64,000 bases of DNA from JABDQZ01 sp963801985 (GTDB taxonomy: Bacteria; Pseudomonadota; Gammaproteobacteria; Chromatiales; Chromatiaceae), in the NCBI GenBank assembly GCA_963801985.1, contig CAWDGV010000003.1, positions 186,001 through 250,000 of the forward strand, in the 5' to 3' direction. A program made the translations under genes and the position numbers. A model generated the notes under the pieces. That model ran no database searches. It saw only the letters and a program-made list of their open reading frames with translations, and was not told the origin of the DNA. Positions 1-10,609 of this stretch are shown in pieces (the stretch's first letter is position 1; every line of letters begins with the position of its first letter).

Positions 1-45
1 TTCAGAACGCGTTTTTTTTAGTTCCTCTGAAAAATTCTTTCCCCC

Positions 46-83
46 AAAACAAAAGGGGAGGGCAAACACCCTTCCCCTGTTTT
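46..83 (-). terminator. rho-independent terminator after rpoC
   Basis: A GC-rich stem (54-62 paired with 70-78, one G-U pair, 7-nt loop) is flanked by an A-run and a T-run that extend the pairing. Read on the minus strand the hairpin is followed by TTTTGTTTT. It lies about 45 bases past the rpoC stop, so it probably ends the rplKAJL-rpoBC transcript. Confidence 0.8.
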
Positions 84-124
84 ACCGGGAACACTCAAAA
101 TTGACGGGATTTACTGATGAGACC

Positions 125-3100
125 TTATTGATCTACTTCAGTATTCAGAGCCTGTTTGATTGCCTCTTCGACATCTTCTGCCGCCATTTCGACCGGACCT
201 TCAGCAGCCTCGTCGACAACCATGGCCCGGCGTTTTTTACGCTCGCTATGGAAAGACAAGCCTGTTCCGGCCGGTATCAGCCGACCCACGATGACATTTT
301 CCTTGAGACCATTCAGACTATCACTGGTACCTCGCACGGCCGCCTCGGTAAGAACACGGGTTGTTTCCTGGAACGAAGCCGCTGAAATGAACGATTCCGT
401 TGCCAGGGATGCCTTTGTAATACCCAGCAGAACATGCTCATAAATTGCAGGTTGCTTACCTTCTGCAACCGCTTTTTCATTTTCTTCCAGCAACCTGGAT
501 CTTTCTACCTGCTCACCGCGCAACAATGGCGTATCACCAGAATTGCGAATTTCAACTTTACGCAACATCTGGCGGACGATCACTTCAATATGCTTGTCAT
601 CAATCCTTACACCCTGCAAACGGTAAACATCCTGGATTTCCTTAACCATGTACTCGGCCAGTTCAATAATACCTTTCAAACGCAGAATATCGTGCGGAAC
701 CGGCTCTCCATCAGCAATCACCTCACCTTTTTCCACGTGCTCACCTTCAAACACGTTCAGGTGACGCCACTTGTGGATCAGGGTTTCAATAGCTTCACCC
801 TCTGAATCAGTAATCACCAGTCGCTGTTTACCCTTGGTTTCCTTACCAAAGCTCACCGTACCAGCCGCTTCAGCCATAATCGCTGGCTCTTTTGGCTTAC
901 GCGCTTCGAACAAGTCAGCAACACGCGGCAGACCACCGGTAATATCTCGGGTTTTGGAGGATTCCTGCGGGATACGTGCAAGCACGTCACCAATGCCTAT
1001 AACATCACCATCCTTCACGTTGATAACAGCATCTGCTGGCAACGCATAGGCCGCCGGCAGGTCAGTACCCGCAAGACACAGGTCTTTACCATCTTCACCG
1101 ATCAATTTCATCAATGGGCGAAGATCTTTACCTGCAGATGGACGCTGCTTGGGATCCATAATAATAAGCGAAGAAAGTCCCGTTACCTCGTCGGTATGGC
1201 TCTGAACAGTAACGCCATCAATAAAGTCAACAAACTCGAGCTTACCCGCTACCTCAGTAATAACCGGATGCGTATGCGGATCCCAGTTTGCCAGTACATG
1301 ACCACCTGGAATCTCTTCACCATTTTTCACGTTTAAAACGGCACCATATGGAATCTTGTAGCGTTCAGATTCACGACCAAATTCATCAACAATCAGAATT
1401 TCGCCGGAACGGGAAACCGTTACAGCCTTGCCATGTGAATCTTCTACAGACTTGATGTTTTCAAAGTTAGCTGTACCGGCACGTTTTGTTTCATAACTGC
1501 TTGCCGCAGCCGAACCGGATGCAGCACCACCGATATGGAAAGTACGCATGGTCAGCTGTGTGCCCGGCTCACCGATAGACTGGGCAGCGATAACACCGAC
1601 AGCCTCACCTTTATTCACCAGGTGACCACGAGCCAGGTCACGACCATAACACTTGGCACAGACCCCAACTCGGGAATCACAGGTAATAGAAGAACGCACC
1701 ACTACGTGGTCAATACCTTCTTCATCCAGACGATTAACCCAGGCTTCATCAAGCAGTGTGCCACCTTCACAGATCACATCATCGGTTCCCGGCTTGTAGA
1801 CATGCTTAGCCGTTACACGACCAAGGATACGATCACGCAATGGCAGGACAACATCACCACCCTCAATGATCGGCGACATTGGCATACCATTTTCTGTACC
1901 ACAGTCATCATCTGCAACAACCATGTCCTGGGCCACGTCAACCAGGCGACGCGTCAGGTAACCGGAGTTAGCCGTTTTCAATGCGGTATCCGCAAGACCT
2001 TTACGTGCACCGTGTGTCGAGATGAAGTACTGCAATACGTCCAGACCTTCACGGAAATTCGCCGTAATGGGGGTCTCGATGATAGAGCCATCCGGCTTGG
2101 CCATCAGGCCACGCATTCCCGCCAACTGACGAATCTGGGCGGCAGAACCACGAGCTCCGGAGTCAGCCATCATAAAGATGGAGTTGAAGGAATCCTGCTG
2201 CTCGGTTTCACCTTCACGGTTAACCACATCTTCTTTACCCAGCTTGGACATCATCGCCTTGGCTACCTGGTCATTCGTACGCGACCAGATATCAACAACC
2301 TTGTTATAGCGCTCACCGTTGGTGACAACACCCGAAGCATACTGCTCCTGGATTTCCTTCACCTCGGCTTCCGCCAAAGACAGGATGGAGACCTTCTCTT
2401 CAGGCACCATCATGTCATTAATACCGATGGAAACACCTGATACTGTCGCCATACGGAAACCGGTGTACATCAACTGGTCAGCAAAAATAACCGTATCTTT
2501 CACTTCCAGCTGGCGGTAACAGGTATTAATAATACTGCCAATCGCACGTTTATCCATCGCACGGTTCATCAAGTCAAATGACAAACCCTTGGGCAGGATA
2601 TCGGACAACATTGCACGCCCGACAGTAGTGGCTATGACACTGACAAATGGCACTTTTTCACCATTCTCATCAACCTTGTACTGCTTGATTCTGACTTTTA
2701 CACGCGCCTGCAGATCAACAGAACCCGTCTCATAAGCACGACGCACCTCTTCAGGGTTACTGAAGACCATGCCTTCCCCAAGCGCATTGATGCGTTCACG
2801 CGTCATATAGTACAGACCCAGGACAACATCCTGTGATGGCACGATAATCGGCTCACCGTTAGCAGGTGACAGAATGTTGTTGGTTGACATCATCAGGGTA
2901 CGCGCTTCCAGCTGGGCTTCAACTGACAGCGGTACATGCACAGCCATCTGGTCACCATCAAAGTCGGCGTTAAATGCCGAACAGACCAGCGGGTGTAACT
3001 GGATCGCCTTGCCTTCAATCAATACCGGCTCGAAAGCCTGGATACCCAATCGGTGCAATGTTGGCGCACGGTTAAGCATAACCGGATGCTCGCGAATAAC

Positions 3101-4342
3101 TTCTTCCAGGATATCCCAGACTTCTCCGGTACCACGCTCAACCAGCTTTTTGGCGGCCTTAATGGTTGTCGCCAGGCCGCGTAACTGCAGCTTGGAGAAG
3201 ATAAACGGCTTGAACAGTTCCAGCGCCATTTTCTTTGGCAGACCACACTGATGCAGTTTTAGCGTTGGACCAACTACAATGACCGAACGACCTGAGTAGT
3301 CGACACGCTTACCCAGCAGGTTCTGACGGAAACGACCCTGTTTTCCTTTGATCATGTCAGCCAGAGATTTCAGAGGACGCTTGTTGGTGCCGGTAATCGC
3401 ACGACCGCGACGACCATTATCCAGCAGGGCATCAACTGATTCCTGCAACATACGTTTTTCGTTACGTACAATGATATCCGGCGCATTCAGATCCAGCAGC
3501 CGACGCAGACGATTGTTTCTGTTGATAACACGACGATACAGATCATTCAGATCTGAAGTCGCAAAACGACCACCATCCAGAGGGACCAGCGGGCGCAGTT
3601 CAGGCGGCAGGACTGGTAATACGGACATGATCATCCATTCCGGCTTGTTACCTGATTTATCCAGTGATTCCAGCAATTTCAGCCGCTTGGACAGTTTCTT
3701 AATCTTGGTTTCAGAATTTGTCGTGGTAATTTCTTCACGCAGTCGCTTGATTTCAGCGGGAATATCGATAGAAATCAGCAGTTCACGAACTGCCTCAGCT
3801 CCCATACGGGCATCAAACTCGTCGCCATTTTCCTCAACTGCATCCAGGTACTGGTCATCATTCATCAGCTGACCGCGTTCCAGGGTCGTCATACCCGCAT
3901 CCACAACCACGTAAGATTCGAAATACAGAATACGCTCGATATCACGCAGGGTCATATCCAGCAACAGACCGATACGCGAAGGCAGTGATTTCAGGAACCA
4001 GATATGCGCACAAGGACTGGCCAGTTCAATGTGGCCCATACGCTCACGACGCACCTTGGCCAGGGTAACTTCCACGCCACATTTTTCACAAACCACACCG
4101 CGATGTTTCAAGCGCTTGTATTTACCACACAGACATTCGTAGTCATTTACCGGACCAAAAATCTTGGCGCAGAAAAGACCGTCACGTTCTGGCTTGAAGG
4201 TACGGTAATTGATGGTTTCAGGTTTTTTAACTTCACCATATGACCAGGAACGGATCATGTCGGGAGAAGCCAAACCTACACGAATTCTGTCAAACTCTTC
4301 GGCCTGGCCCTGCTGTTTTAAAATTCTCAGAAGATCTTTCAT
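125..4342 (-). CDS. rpoC: DNA-directed RNA polymerase subunit beta'
   Basis: Catalytic subunit of RNA polymerase, 1405 aa against 1407 in E. coli. The N-terminal zinc site has Cys70, Cys72, Cys85 and Cys88. The magnesium-binding motif NADFDGD begins at residue 458, placing the catalytic Asp residues at 460, 462 and 464, the same numbers as in E. coli. The second zinc cluster (CDSRVGVCAKC) lies near residue 890, followed by the conserved GEPGTQLTMRTFH stretch. It sits 11 bases after rpoB on the same strand, in one operon, and is followed by a clear terminator. Start and length are typical; nothing is odd. Confidence 0.99.
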   Translation of the reverse strand: MKDLLRILKQQGQAEEFDRIRVGLASPDMIRSWSYGEVKKPETINYRTFKPERDGLFCAKIFGPVNDYECLCGKYKRLKHRGVVCEKCGVEVTLAKVRRERMGHIELASPCAHIWFLKSLPSRIGLLLDMTLRDIERILYFESYVVVDAGMTTLERGQLMNDDQYLDAVEENGDEFDARMGAEAVRELLISIDIPAEIKRLREEITTTNSETKIKKLSKRLKLLESLDKSGNKPEWMIMSVLPVLPPELRPLVPLDGGRFATSDLNDLYRRVINRNNRLRRLLDLNAPDIIVRNEKRMLQESVDALLDNGRRGRAITGTNKRPLKSLADMIKGKQGRFRQNLLGKRVDYSGRSVIVVGPTLKLHQCGLPKKMALELFKPFIFSKLQLRGLATTIKAAKKLVERGTGEVWDILEEVIREHPVMLNRAPTLHRLGIQAFEPVLIEGKAIQLHPLVCSAFNADFDGDQMAVHVPLSVEAQLEARTLMMSTNNILSPANGEPIIVPSQDVVLGLYYMTRERINALGEGMVFSNPEEVRRAYETGSVDLQARVKVRIKQYKVDENGEKVPFVSVIATTVGRAMLSDILPKGLSFDLMNRAMDKRAIGSIINTCYRQLEVKDTVIFADQLMYTGFRMATVSGVSIGINDMMVPEEKVSILSLAEAEVKEIQEQYASGVVTNGERYNKVVDIWSRTNDQVAKAMMSKLGKEDVVNREGETEQQDSFNSIFMMADSGARGSAAQIRQLAGMRGLMAKPDGSIIETPITANFREGLDVLQYFISTHGARKGLADTALKTANSGYLTRRLVDVAQDMVVADDDCGTENGMPMSPIIEGGDVVLPLRDRILGRVTAKHVYKPGTDDVICEGGTLLDEAWVNRLDEEGIDHVVVRSSITCDSRVGVCAKCYGRDLARGHLVNKGEAVGVIAAQSIGEPGTQLTMRTFHIGGAASGSAAASSYETKRAGTANFENIKSVEDSHGKAVTVSRSGEILIVDEFGRESERYKIPYGAVLNVKNGEEIPGGHVLANWDPHTHPVITEVAGKLEFVDFIDGVTVQSHTDEVTGLSSLIIMDPKQRPSAGKDLRPLMKLIGEDGKDLCLAGTDLPAAYALPADAVINVKDGDVIGIGDVLARIPQESSKTRDITGGLPRVADLFEARKPKEPAIMAEAAGTVSFGKETKGKQRLVITDSEGEAIETLIHKWRHLNVFEGEHVEKGEVIADGEPVPHDILRLKGIIELAEYMVKEIQDVYRLQGVRIDDKHIEVIVRQMLRKVEIRNSGDTPLLRGEQVERSRLLEENEKAVAEGKQPAIYEHVLLGITKASLATESFISAASFQETTRVLTEAAVRGTSDSLNGLKENVIVGRLIPAGTGLSFHSERKKRRAMVVDEAAEGPVEMAAEDVEEAIKQALNTEVDQ

Positions 4343-4353
4343 TTTAACAACCC

Positions 4354-7300
4354 TCAGTCCTGCTCAAGTTCAATATTGATACCCAACGACTTGATCTCTT
4401 TGACCAACACGTTGAATGATTCAGGCATGCCTGCGTCCATGCGGTGATCACCGTCGACAATGTTTTTATAGATTCGGGTACGACCATTAACATCATCAGA
4501 TTTAACCGTAAGCATTTCCTGCAAAGTGTAAGCAGCACCGTAGGACTCAAGAGCCCAGACCTCCATCTCACCGAAGCGCTGGCCACCCTGTTGCGCTTTA
4601 CCACCCAGAGGCTGCTGTGTAACCAGACTGTAAGGACCGGTTGAACGGGCATGCATCTTGTCATCAACCAGATGGTTAAGTTTTAGCATGTACATGTAAC
4701 CGACGGTTACCGGACGCTCAAACTGCTCGCCGGTACGACCATCGAACAGGATGCTTTGACCATCTTCACGGATTCCGGCCAGCTTGAAGAGTTCTTTAAT
4801 CTCCGCTTCGTTGGCACCATCAAAGACCGGTGTAGCCATCGGCACACCACCTTTCAGATTACCGGCCATCTCGATAATTTCTTCATCAGTCAGGCTATCC
4901 AGGTCTTCCTTGTGACCACTGAAGTTATAAATCTTGTCCATGAACTGCCTGATCTCGGCGATTTTGGCTTGCTGCTCGAGCATTTCACCGAGTTTTTCGC
5001 CGACACCCTTGGCCGCAAAGCCCAGGTGAGTTTCCAGTACCTGCCCGATATTCATACGGGAAGGAACACCCAGCGGATTCAGTACGATATCAACAGGGCG
5101 ACCATTCTCGTCGAAAGGCATGTCTTCAACAGGAACAATGCGTGAAATAACACCCTTGTTACCGTGACGACCCGCCATCTTGTCGCCAGGCTGGATACGG
5201 CGCTTGACTGCAACATAAACCTTGACCATTTTAAGCACACCCGGCGCCAGGTCATCCCCGGTTGCCAGTTTGCCTTTCTTGATTTCAAACTTCTCACGGA
5301 AGTCAGCACGTGTGGCTTCAATCTGATCTGAAACAGCTTCCAGCTGCTTTTGTGCATCTTCATTTTTCAGACGCATTTCCAGCCACTTGTCCTGCTCCAG
5401 CTCAGCCAGGTAAGACTTGGTTATCTTGGTACCCGCTTTCAGACCCGCAGGACCACCATCTGAAAGTTTGCCGACCAGCAATTTCTCAACACGCGAGAAA
5501 GTATCTTCTTCCATGATGCGTAACTGGTCATTCAAGTCCTTACGCACACGATCCAGCTCAGCTTCATCAATTTGCTGGGCACGGGCATCTTTCTCGACAC
5601 CATCGCGGGTGAAGACCTGCACATCAATCACGGTACCAACGACACCGGAACCTACGCGCAAGGAAGTATCTTTCACATCGGATGCTTTCTCACCAAAGAT
5701 CGCTCTCAACAGCTTTTCTTCCGGCGTCAGCTGGGCTTCACCTTTCGGCGTTACCTTGCCAACGAGGATATCGCCTTCGCGTACCTCAGCACCGATATAA
5801 ACAATACCTGACTCGTCCAGCTTGGCCAGAGAGGATTCACCAACATTTGGAATATCACTGGTAATTTCTTCAGAACCCAGCTTGGTATCACGCGCCATAC
5901 AGGTCAGCTCATTGATATGAATCGTAGTAAAACGATCTTCATCAACAACCTTTTCAGAAATCAGGATCGAATCCTCAAAGTTGTAACCATTCCACGGCAT
6001 GAAGGCGATGCGCAGGTTCTGACCCAGAGCCAACTCACCCATGTCGGTTGATGGACCATCAGCCAGCACGTCACCACGCGCAATCTGATCGCCAGCCTTG
6101 ACCAATGGACGTTGATTGATACAGGTATTCTGATTGGAACGGGTGTATTTGGTCAGGTTGTAAATATCAACACCTGACTCTCCCGCCGTGGTTTCGTCAT
6201 CATTGACACGAACAACGATACGCGCGGCATCAACAGAATCGACCATGCCGCCACGTTTGGCAACAACAGTCACACCGGAATCAACCGCAACAGTTCTTTC
6301 CATACCGGTACCAACCAGTGGCTTTTCAGCGCGCAAGGTTGGAACAGCCTGACGCTGCATGTTTGAACCCATCAGGGCACGGTTGGCATCATCATGCTCA
6401 AGGAATGGAATCATGGAAGCCGCCACAGAAACAATCTGTTTGGGCGAAACGTCCATATACTCAACAACATCCGGAGTCGACAGGGTAAATTCGTTCTGGT
6501 GACGCGAAGAAACCAGGTCATCAGTCAACTTGCCATTTTTATCGACATTGGCACTTGCCTGGGCAATAACGAAACGACCTTCCTCAATTGCAGACAGATA
6601 ATCAATCTGGTCAGTTACCTTGCCATCAACAACACGGCGGTAAGGCGTTTCCAGGAAACCATACTTATTGGTTCTGGAATAAACAGCCAGAGAATTAATC
6701 AAACCAATGTTCGGCCCCTCAGGCGTTTCAATTGGACAAACACGGCCATAATGCGTTGGATGCACATCTCGCACCTCAAAGCCAGCGCGTTCACGTGTCA
6801 GACCACCAGGACCCAGGGCAGAAACACGGCGTTTGTGGGTTACTTCTGACAACGGGTTGTTCTGATCCATGAACTGGGACAGCTGACTGGAACCGAAAAA
6901 CTCCTTGATAGCAGCTGAAACAGGTTTGGCGTTGATCATTTCCTGCGGCATCAGGCCTTCGGATTCAGCCAGTGCCAGACGTTCTTTAACAGCACGCTCA
7001 ACACGCACCAGACCAACACGGAACTGGTTTTCCGCCATTTCACCAACACAGCGAATACGACGGTTACCAAGGTGGTCAATATCATCAACCACGCCGTTAC
7101 CATTGGCGATATCAATGAGCGTCTTCAATACATCGACAATGTCGTCGTTTGAAAGCGTGCCTGAACCTTCAGATTCTTCACGCCCCAGACGACGGTTAAA
7201 TTTCATGCGACCCACAGCTGACAGGTCATAACGATCTTCACTGAAGAACAGGTTACCAAACAGGTTTTGTGCCGCATCTTTTGTTGGTGGCTCACCAGGA

Positions 7301-8430
7301 CGCATCATGCGATAGATTTCAACCTGGGCTTCCAGCTGTGTCGTGGTTGAATCAATACGCAGGGTATCGGAAATAAACGGACCATGATCAAGATCATTGG
7401 TAAACAGCGTCTGGATTTCCTTAATACCCGCAGCCATCAACGCGTCAATCAATTCTTCGCTAATTTCATCATTGGCATTGGCGATCAGTTCACCAGTGTC
7501 TTTATCGACAATATTATTTGCAATCACTTTTCCGACAAGCAATTCACCTGGAACAACCAGCTTGTTAACACCTTCGGCTTCCAGCTGCTTGATATGACGC
7601 GCGGTTATGCGGCGACCGGTTTCAACAACCACTTTTTTACCGGACTTGATATCGAAAATCGCGGTTTCACCACGCAGGCGCTCAGGCACCAGGTCAAGTT
7701 CGATTTTGTCTTTACCCAGGCGGAAAGTATCCGTGGTAAAGAACATTTCCAGAATTTCCTCGGTTTCATATCCAAGCGCTCGCAGCAAGATAGTCGCCGG
7801 AATCTTTCTGCGGCGGTCAATACGCGCAAAAACGCAGTCTTTCGGGTCGAATTCAAAATCCAGCCAGGAACCACGGTATGGAATAACGCGCGCAGAGAAT
7901 AGTAATTTTCCTGAAGAGTGTGTTTTACCTTTGTCATGATCAAAGAACACACCAGGAGAACGATGCAGCTGTGAAACGATAACACGCTCGGTACCATTGA
8001 TCACAAAGGTACCGTTATCAGTCATCAGGGGCAGCTCACCCATATAAATTTCCTGCTCTTTGACATCCTTGACTTTTTTGGAGCCGGCAGGTGCATCTTT
8101 ATCGTAAATAACCAGACGAACCAGAACGCGCAGTGGAGCAGCATAGGTAGCACCCCTCAACTGACATTCACGCACATCAAATACAGGTTCACCCAGTCGG
8201 TATTCAACATATTCAAGAACAGCATTGCCTGAATAGCTTTCTATTGGAAAAACAGAATTAAAGGCCGCGTGCAGACCAACAGGTTCGCGCTCACCCGGCG
8301 CATTGTCAGCTTGCAAAAAACTACGAAATGAATCGATCTGCGTAGCTAGCAGATAAGGTACTTCCAAAACGCTCTGGCGTTTACCAAAGTTTTTTCGGAT
8401 ACGCTTTTTCTCAGTAAAAGAATAAGCCAT
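4354..8430 (-). CDS. rpoB: DNA-directed RNA polymerase subunit beta
   Basis: Second large subunit of RNA polymerase, 1358 aa, slightly longer than the E. coli protein (1342). The rifampicin pocket is intact: GSSQLSQFMDQNNPLSE carries Asp522, and His532 and Ser537 follow, equivalent to E. coli 516, 526 and 531. A rifampicin-sensitive enzyme is therefore inferred. The active-site stretch GDKMAGRHGNKGV is near the C-terminal third. It follows rplL after a gap of about 290 bases that holds an attenuator-like hairpin, the usual point where expression of ribosomal protein and polymerase genes is uncoupled. Confidence 0.99.
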   Translation of the reverse strand: MAYSFTEKKRIRKNFGKRQSVLEVPYLLATQIDSFRSFLQADNAPGEREPVGLHAAFNSVFPIESYSGNAVLEYVEYRLGEPVFDVRECQLRGATYAAPLRVLVRLVIYDKDAPAGSKKVKDVKEQEIYMGELPLMTDNGTFVINGTERVIVSQLHRSPGVFFDHDKGKTHSSGKLLFSARVIPYRGSWLDFEFDPKDCVFARIDRRRKIPATILLRALGYETEEILEMFFTTDTFRLGKDKIELDLVPERLRGETAIFDIKSGKKVVVETGRRITARHIKQLEAEGVNKLVVPGELLVGKVIANNIVDKDTGELIANANDEISEELIDALMAAGIKEIQTLFTNDLDHGPFISDTLRIDSTTTQLEAQVEIYRMMRPGEPPTKDAAQNLFGNLFFSEDRYDLSAVGRMKFNRRLGREESEGSGTLSNDDIVDVLKTLIDIANGNGVVDDIDHLGNRRIRCVGEMAENQFRVGLVRVERAVKERLALAESEGLMPQEMINAKPVSAAIKEFFGSSQLSQFMDQNNPLSEVTHKRRVSALGPGGLTRERAGFEVRDVHPTHYGRVCPIETPEGPNIGLINSLAVYSRTNKYGFLETPYRRVVDGKVTDQIDYLSAIEEGRFVIAQASANVDKNGKLTDDLVSSRHQNEFTLSTPDVVEYMDVSPKQIVSVAASMIPFLEHDDANRALMGSNMQRQAVPTLRAEKPLVGTGMERTVAVDSGVTVVAKRGGMVDSVDAARIVVRVNDDETTAGESGVDIYNLTKYTRSNQNTCINQRPLVKAGDQIARGDVLADGPSTDMGELALGQNLRIAFMPWNGYNFEDSILISEKVVDEDRFTTIHINELTCMARDTKLGSEEITSDIPNVGESSLAKLDESGIVYIGAEVREGDILVGKVTPKGEAQLTPEEKLLRAIFGEKASDVKDTSLRVGSGVVGTVIDVQVFTRDGVEKDARAQQIDEAELDRVRKDLNDQLRIMEEDTFSRVEKLLVGKLSDGGPAGLKAGTKITKSYLAELEQDKWLEMRLKNEDAQKQLEAVSDQIEATRADFREKFEIKKGKLATGDDLAPGVLKMVKVYVAVKRRIQPGDKMAGRHGNKGVISRIVPVEDMPFDENGRPVDIVLNPLGVPSRMNIGQVLETHLGFAAKGVGEKLGEMLEQQAKIAEIRQFMDKIYNFSGHKEDLDSLTDEEIIEMAGNLKGGVPMATPVFDGANEAEIKELFKLAGIREDGQSILFDGRTGEQFERPVTVGYMYMLKLNHLVDDKMHARSTGPYSLVTQQPLGGKAQQGGQRFGEMEVWALESYGAAYTLQEMLTVKSDDVNGRTRIYKNIVDGDHRMDAGMPESFNVLVKEIKSLGINIELEQD

Positions 8431-8654
8431 TCTTGCCGTCCCTCAGAAATGTAAAGTTTCAACTCGATACTGTAACGGGCCCTTAGCGGGCTTTACCGTA
8501 CATGCCGGAGTTCATCTTTAATTTAATAATTCAGAAACCCCGTTTCAATTTCGGGTATTTCTCCTGACTGCCTTCCCTGTTGGCCAGTACAATATCCGCT
8601 CCTGCGAATATTTTTACCATCCTGCTACTGCCCGTCCTTATAAAAATAAGCAAC

Positions 8655-8696
8655 AAGCAGGAAAAGGCCGGCACCCCTAAGGCTGCCAGCCTGCTT
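8655..8696 (-). promoter_or_regulatory. rplL-rpoB intergenic hairpin (attenuator or RNase III site)
   Basis: A long imperfect hairpin begins 28 bases past the rplL stop. The outer arms AAGCAGG/CCTGCTT (8655-8661 and 8690-8696) enclose an inner stem near 8668-8673/8684-8689 with one mismatch. Read on the minus strand it is followed by a weak T-rich stretch, not a full U-tract. In E. coli the same position holds a partial terminator and an RNase III cleavage site that lower rpoBC relative to rplJL, so the same role is inferred here. The remaining gap bases to 8430 hold nothing else clear. Confidence 0.5.
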
Positions 8697-8724
8697 TTCA
8701 GCCGAATGATTGACGCGACTGCAA

Positions 8725-9102
8725 TTACTTCAGTTCTACTTTTGCGCCAGCTTCTTCCAGTTGTTTTTGGAGATCTTCAGCTTCTTCTTTAGAAACACCT
8801 TCTTTCAGCGTAGTAGGTGCACTTTCAACTGCTTCCTTGGCTTCTTTCAAACCAAGACCAGTTACACCGCGAACAGCCTTAATCACAGCAACTTTGTTGC
8901 TGCCCATGTCAGCCAGAACTACGTCGAATTCAGTCTTTTCTTCAGCAGCTGCACCAGCATCACCGCCTGCAGCAGGAGCCGCAGCAACAGCCGCCGCCGC
9001 AGTAACACCAAATTTTTCTTCCATTGCTTCAATCAGCTCAACAACATCCATTACGGTCATGTTGGCAATAGCATCAAGGATATCGTCTTTTGATACAGAC
9101 AT
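8725..9102 (-). CDS. rplL: 50S ribosomal protein L7/L12
   Basis: Stalk protein of the large ribosomal subunit that recruits translation factors, 125 aa. The N-terminal dimerisation helices (about residues 1-35) are followed by an Ala/Gly-rich hinge (about 35-53). The globular C-terminal domain carries the conserved factor-binding helix motif GLGLKEAKEAVE. It lies 44 bases after rplJ in the rplJL pair, co-regulated by the L10 leader upstream of rplJ. Confidence 0.98.
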   Translation of the reverse strand: MSVSKDDILDAIANMTVMDVVELIEAMEEKFGVTAAAAVAAAPAAGGDAGAAAEEKTEFDVVLADMGSNKVAVIKAVRGVTGLGLKEAKEAVESAPTTLKEGVSKEEAEDLQKQLEEAGAKVELK

Positions 9103-9146
9103 TTCAAAACTCCTAAATCAGATTTATTAACTTAAACAAATACGCC

Positions 9147-9674
9147 TTACGCAGATTCTTTAGCATCACGAACAGCAGCAACAGTACGAACCAGCTTGCC
9201 AGGAACCTCTTTCATGGTTCTGGCCAGTTTTTCGACTGGAGCCTTCATGACAGCCATCAGCATGCTGATTGCCTGGTCGTAAGTAGGCATCTTGGCGAGT
9301 GTTTCCAGCTCGCTGGCGTCAAGCAACTTGCCGCCAATTGAAACCATTGTTACGACCATTTTGTCATGGCCCTTGATGAAGTCTTTCATGACTCTGGCTG
9401 CAGCACCTGGATCTTCCTGGGAGAAGGCCAGAACCAAAGGTCCAGTCATACCTTCCTGCATACAGGAAAAATCCGTATCTTCAACAGCTCGACGAGCCAA
9501 TGTGTTCTTAACTACGCGAAGATAAACCCCATTGTTACGCGCTTCTTTGCGCAACAGAGTCATCTCATCGACAGTCAGACCATGGTACTCGGCAGCTACT
9601 GCTGAAAACGCACTACCAGCCACATCTGCGACTTCGGCGACAATCACTTTTTTCTGCTCTAAATTGAGTGGCAA
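9147..9674 (-). CDS. rplJ: 50S ribosomal protein L10
   Basis: Base of the ribosomal stalk, binding 23S rRNA and the L7/L12 dimers. An in-frame ATG at 9704 would give 185 aa. The TTG at 9674 is preferred, giving 175 aa and beginning LPLNLEQKKVIVAEV, close to the family N-terminus. An AAGGTGA ribosome binding site sits 5 bases before that TTG, and the extra ten residues (MLRFYEKVTT) do not look like L10. The start is inferred; the identity is not in doubt. In E. coli, L10 bound to L7/L12 represses its own mRNA through the leader structure, which is also present here. Confidence 0.95.
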   Translation of the reverse strand: MPLNLEQKKVIVAEVADVAGSAFSAVAAEYHGLTVDEMTLLRKEARNNGVYLRVVKNTLARRAVEDTDFSCMQEGMTGPLVLAFSQEDPGAAARVMKDFIKGHDKMVVTMVSIGGKLLDASELETLAKMPTYDQAISMLMAVMKAPVEKLARTMKEVPGKLVRTVAAVRDAKESA

Positions 9675-9784
9675 AGTCGTCACCTTTTCATAAAATCGAA
9701 GCATCTAAATGCTTCTTTTACACAAGCACGATAATTAAATCGCACACCCTTGCGCACCTTCACCAGACCTACATCAAATAAACC

Positions 9785-9896
9785 TGATTCCGGAGCACCA
9801 TCTACGCAGGCAAACTACCGATTAAGCGTCAACGCACCTGCGGTCTTTGATGACCTGCCTACCTTTCGTTACCACGAAGCCAGGCAGGGCCCCAAA
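9785..9896 (-). ncRNA. L10 leader (autoregulatory mRNA structure of rplJL)
   Basis: Between rplA and rplJ the minus strand carries the conserved L10-leader core: CCGCAGGTG, then CTTAAT, then CCTGCGTAGATGGTG (about 9795-9842), the same as I recall from E. coli and relatives. Just upstream is a strong hairpin with arms CCTGCC/GGCAGG and an inner TTCGT/ACGAA stem (9854-9888). In the known system the L10-L7/L12 complex binds this RNA and represses rplJL translation. The ends given are approximate. Confidence 0.8.
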
Positions 9897-9911
9897 GTTT
9901 GCTATGATCGA

Positions 9912-10607
9912 TCAGGCCTCCAGAGAAGCCTGATCAATCAGCAGTCCAGGTCCCATCGTGGATGAAACCGTGACTTTTTGCATATACACACCCTTTGCAG
10001 AACTGGGCTTGGCCTTCCTCAGGTCAGCCAGCAAGGCTTCCAGGTTTTCTTTCAGATCTGCCGGAGAGAAAGAAACCTTTCCAATCGGGCAGTGAATAAT
10101 ACCGGACTTATCAGTACGGTAACGCACCTGACCGGCCTTGGCATTCTGCACAGCTTCCGCAACATTTGGAGTTACAGTACCCACTTTCGGGTTAGGCATC
10201 AGGCCGCGCGGACCAAGAATCTGACCCAACTGACCAACAACACGCATTGCATCCGGTGTTGCAATTACAACATCAAAATCCATGTTGCCGGCTTTGATCT
10301 GTTCCGCAAGATCTTCAAAACCAACGATATCAGCACCGGCCTCAGTTGCTGCATCAGCATTTGCACCCTGCGCAAAAACCGCAACACGCACAGTCTGACC
10401 CGTACCTTTAGGCAATACAGTGGCACTACGCACAACCTGGTCAGATTTACGAGGATCAACACCCAGGTTCACAGCAACATCAACCGACTCAGAAAACTTC
10501 ACGGTAGATAATTCAGATAACAGCGCAAACGCTTCTTCTGCTGGATACGCCTTGCCAATTTCAACTTTTTCCGCGATAGCACGGGCTCTTTTAGACAACT
10601 TAGCCAT
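9912..10607 (-). CDS. rplA: 50S ribosomal protein L1
   Basis: Ribosomal protein of the L1 stalk, near the E site, 231 aa, the usual bacterial length. The start MAKLSKRARAI and the C-terminal region SSTMGPGLLID are typical of L1, and GPRGLMPNPKVGTV in the middle is a family signature. It begins 2 bases after the rplK stop, so rplK and rplA are translationally coupled. In E. coli, L1 represses this pair by binding the rplK leader; no clear L1 site was identified here. Confidence 0.98.
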   Translation of the reverse strand: MAKLSKRARAIAEKVEIGKAYPAEEAFALLSELSTVKFSESVDVAVNLGVDPRKSDQVVRSATVLPKGTGQTVRVAVFAQGANADAATEAGADIVGFEDLAEQIKAGNMDFDVVIATPDAMRVVGQLGQILGPRGLMPNPKVGTVTPNVAEAVQNAKAGQVRYRTDKSGIIHCPIGKVSFSPADLKENLEALLADLRKAKPSSAKGVYMQKVTVSSTMGPGLLIDQASLEA

Positions 10608-10609
10608 GA

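Noticed and set aside
1535..2440. 301-aa open frame on the plus strand inside rpoC
   Set aside because: It lies fully antisense to conserved rpoC sequence, is rich in Thr/His/Asn from complementary codons and matches no family.
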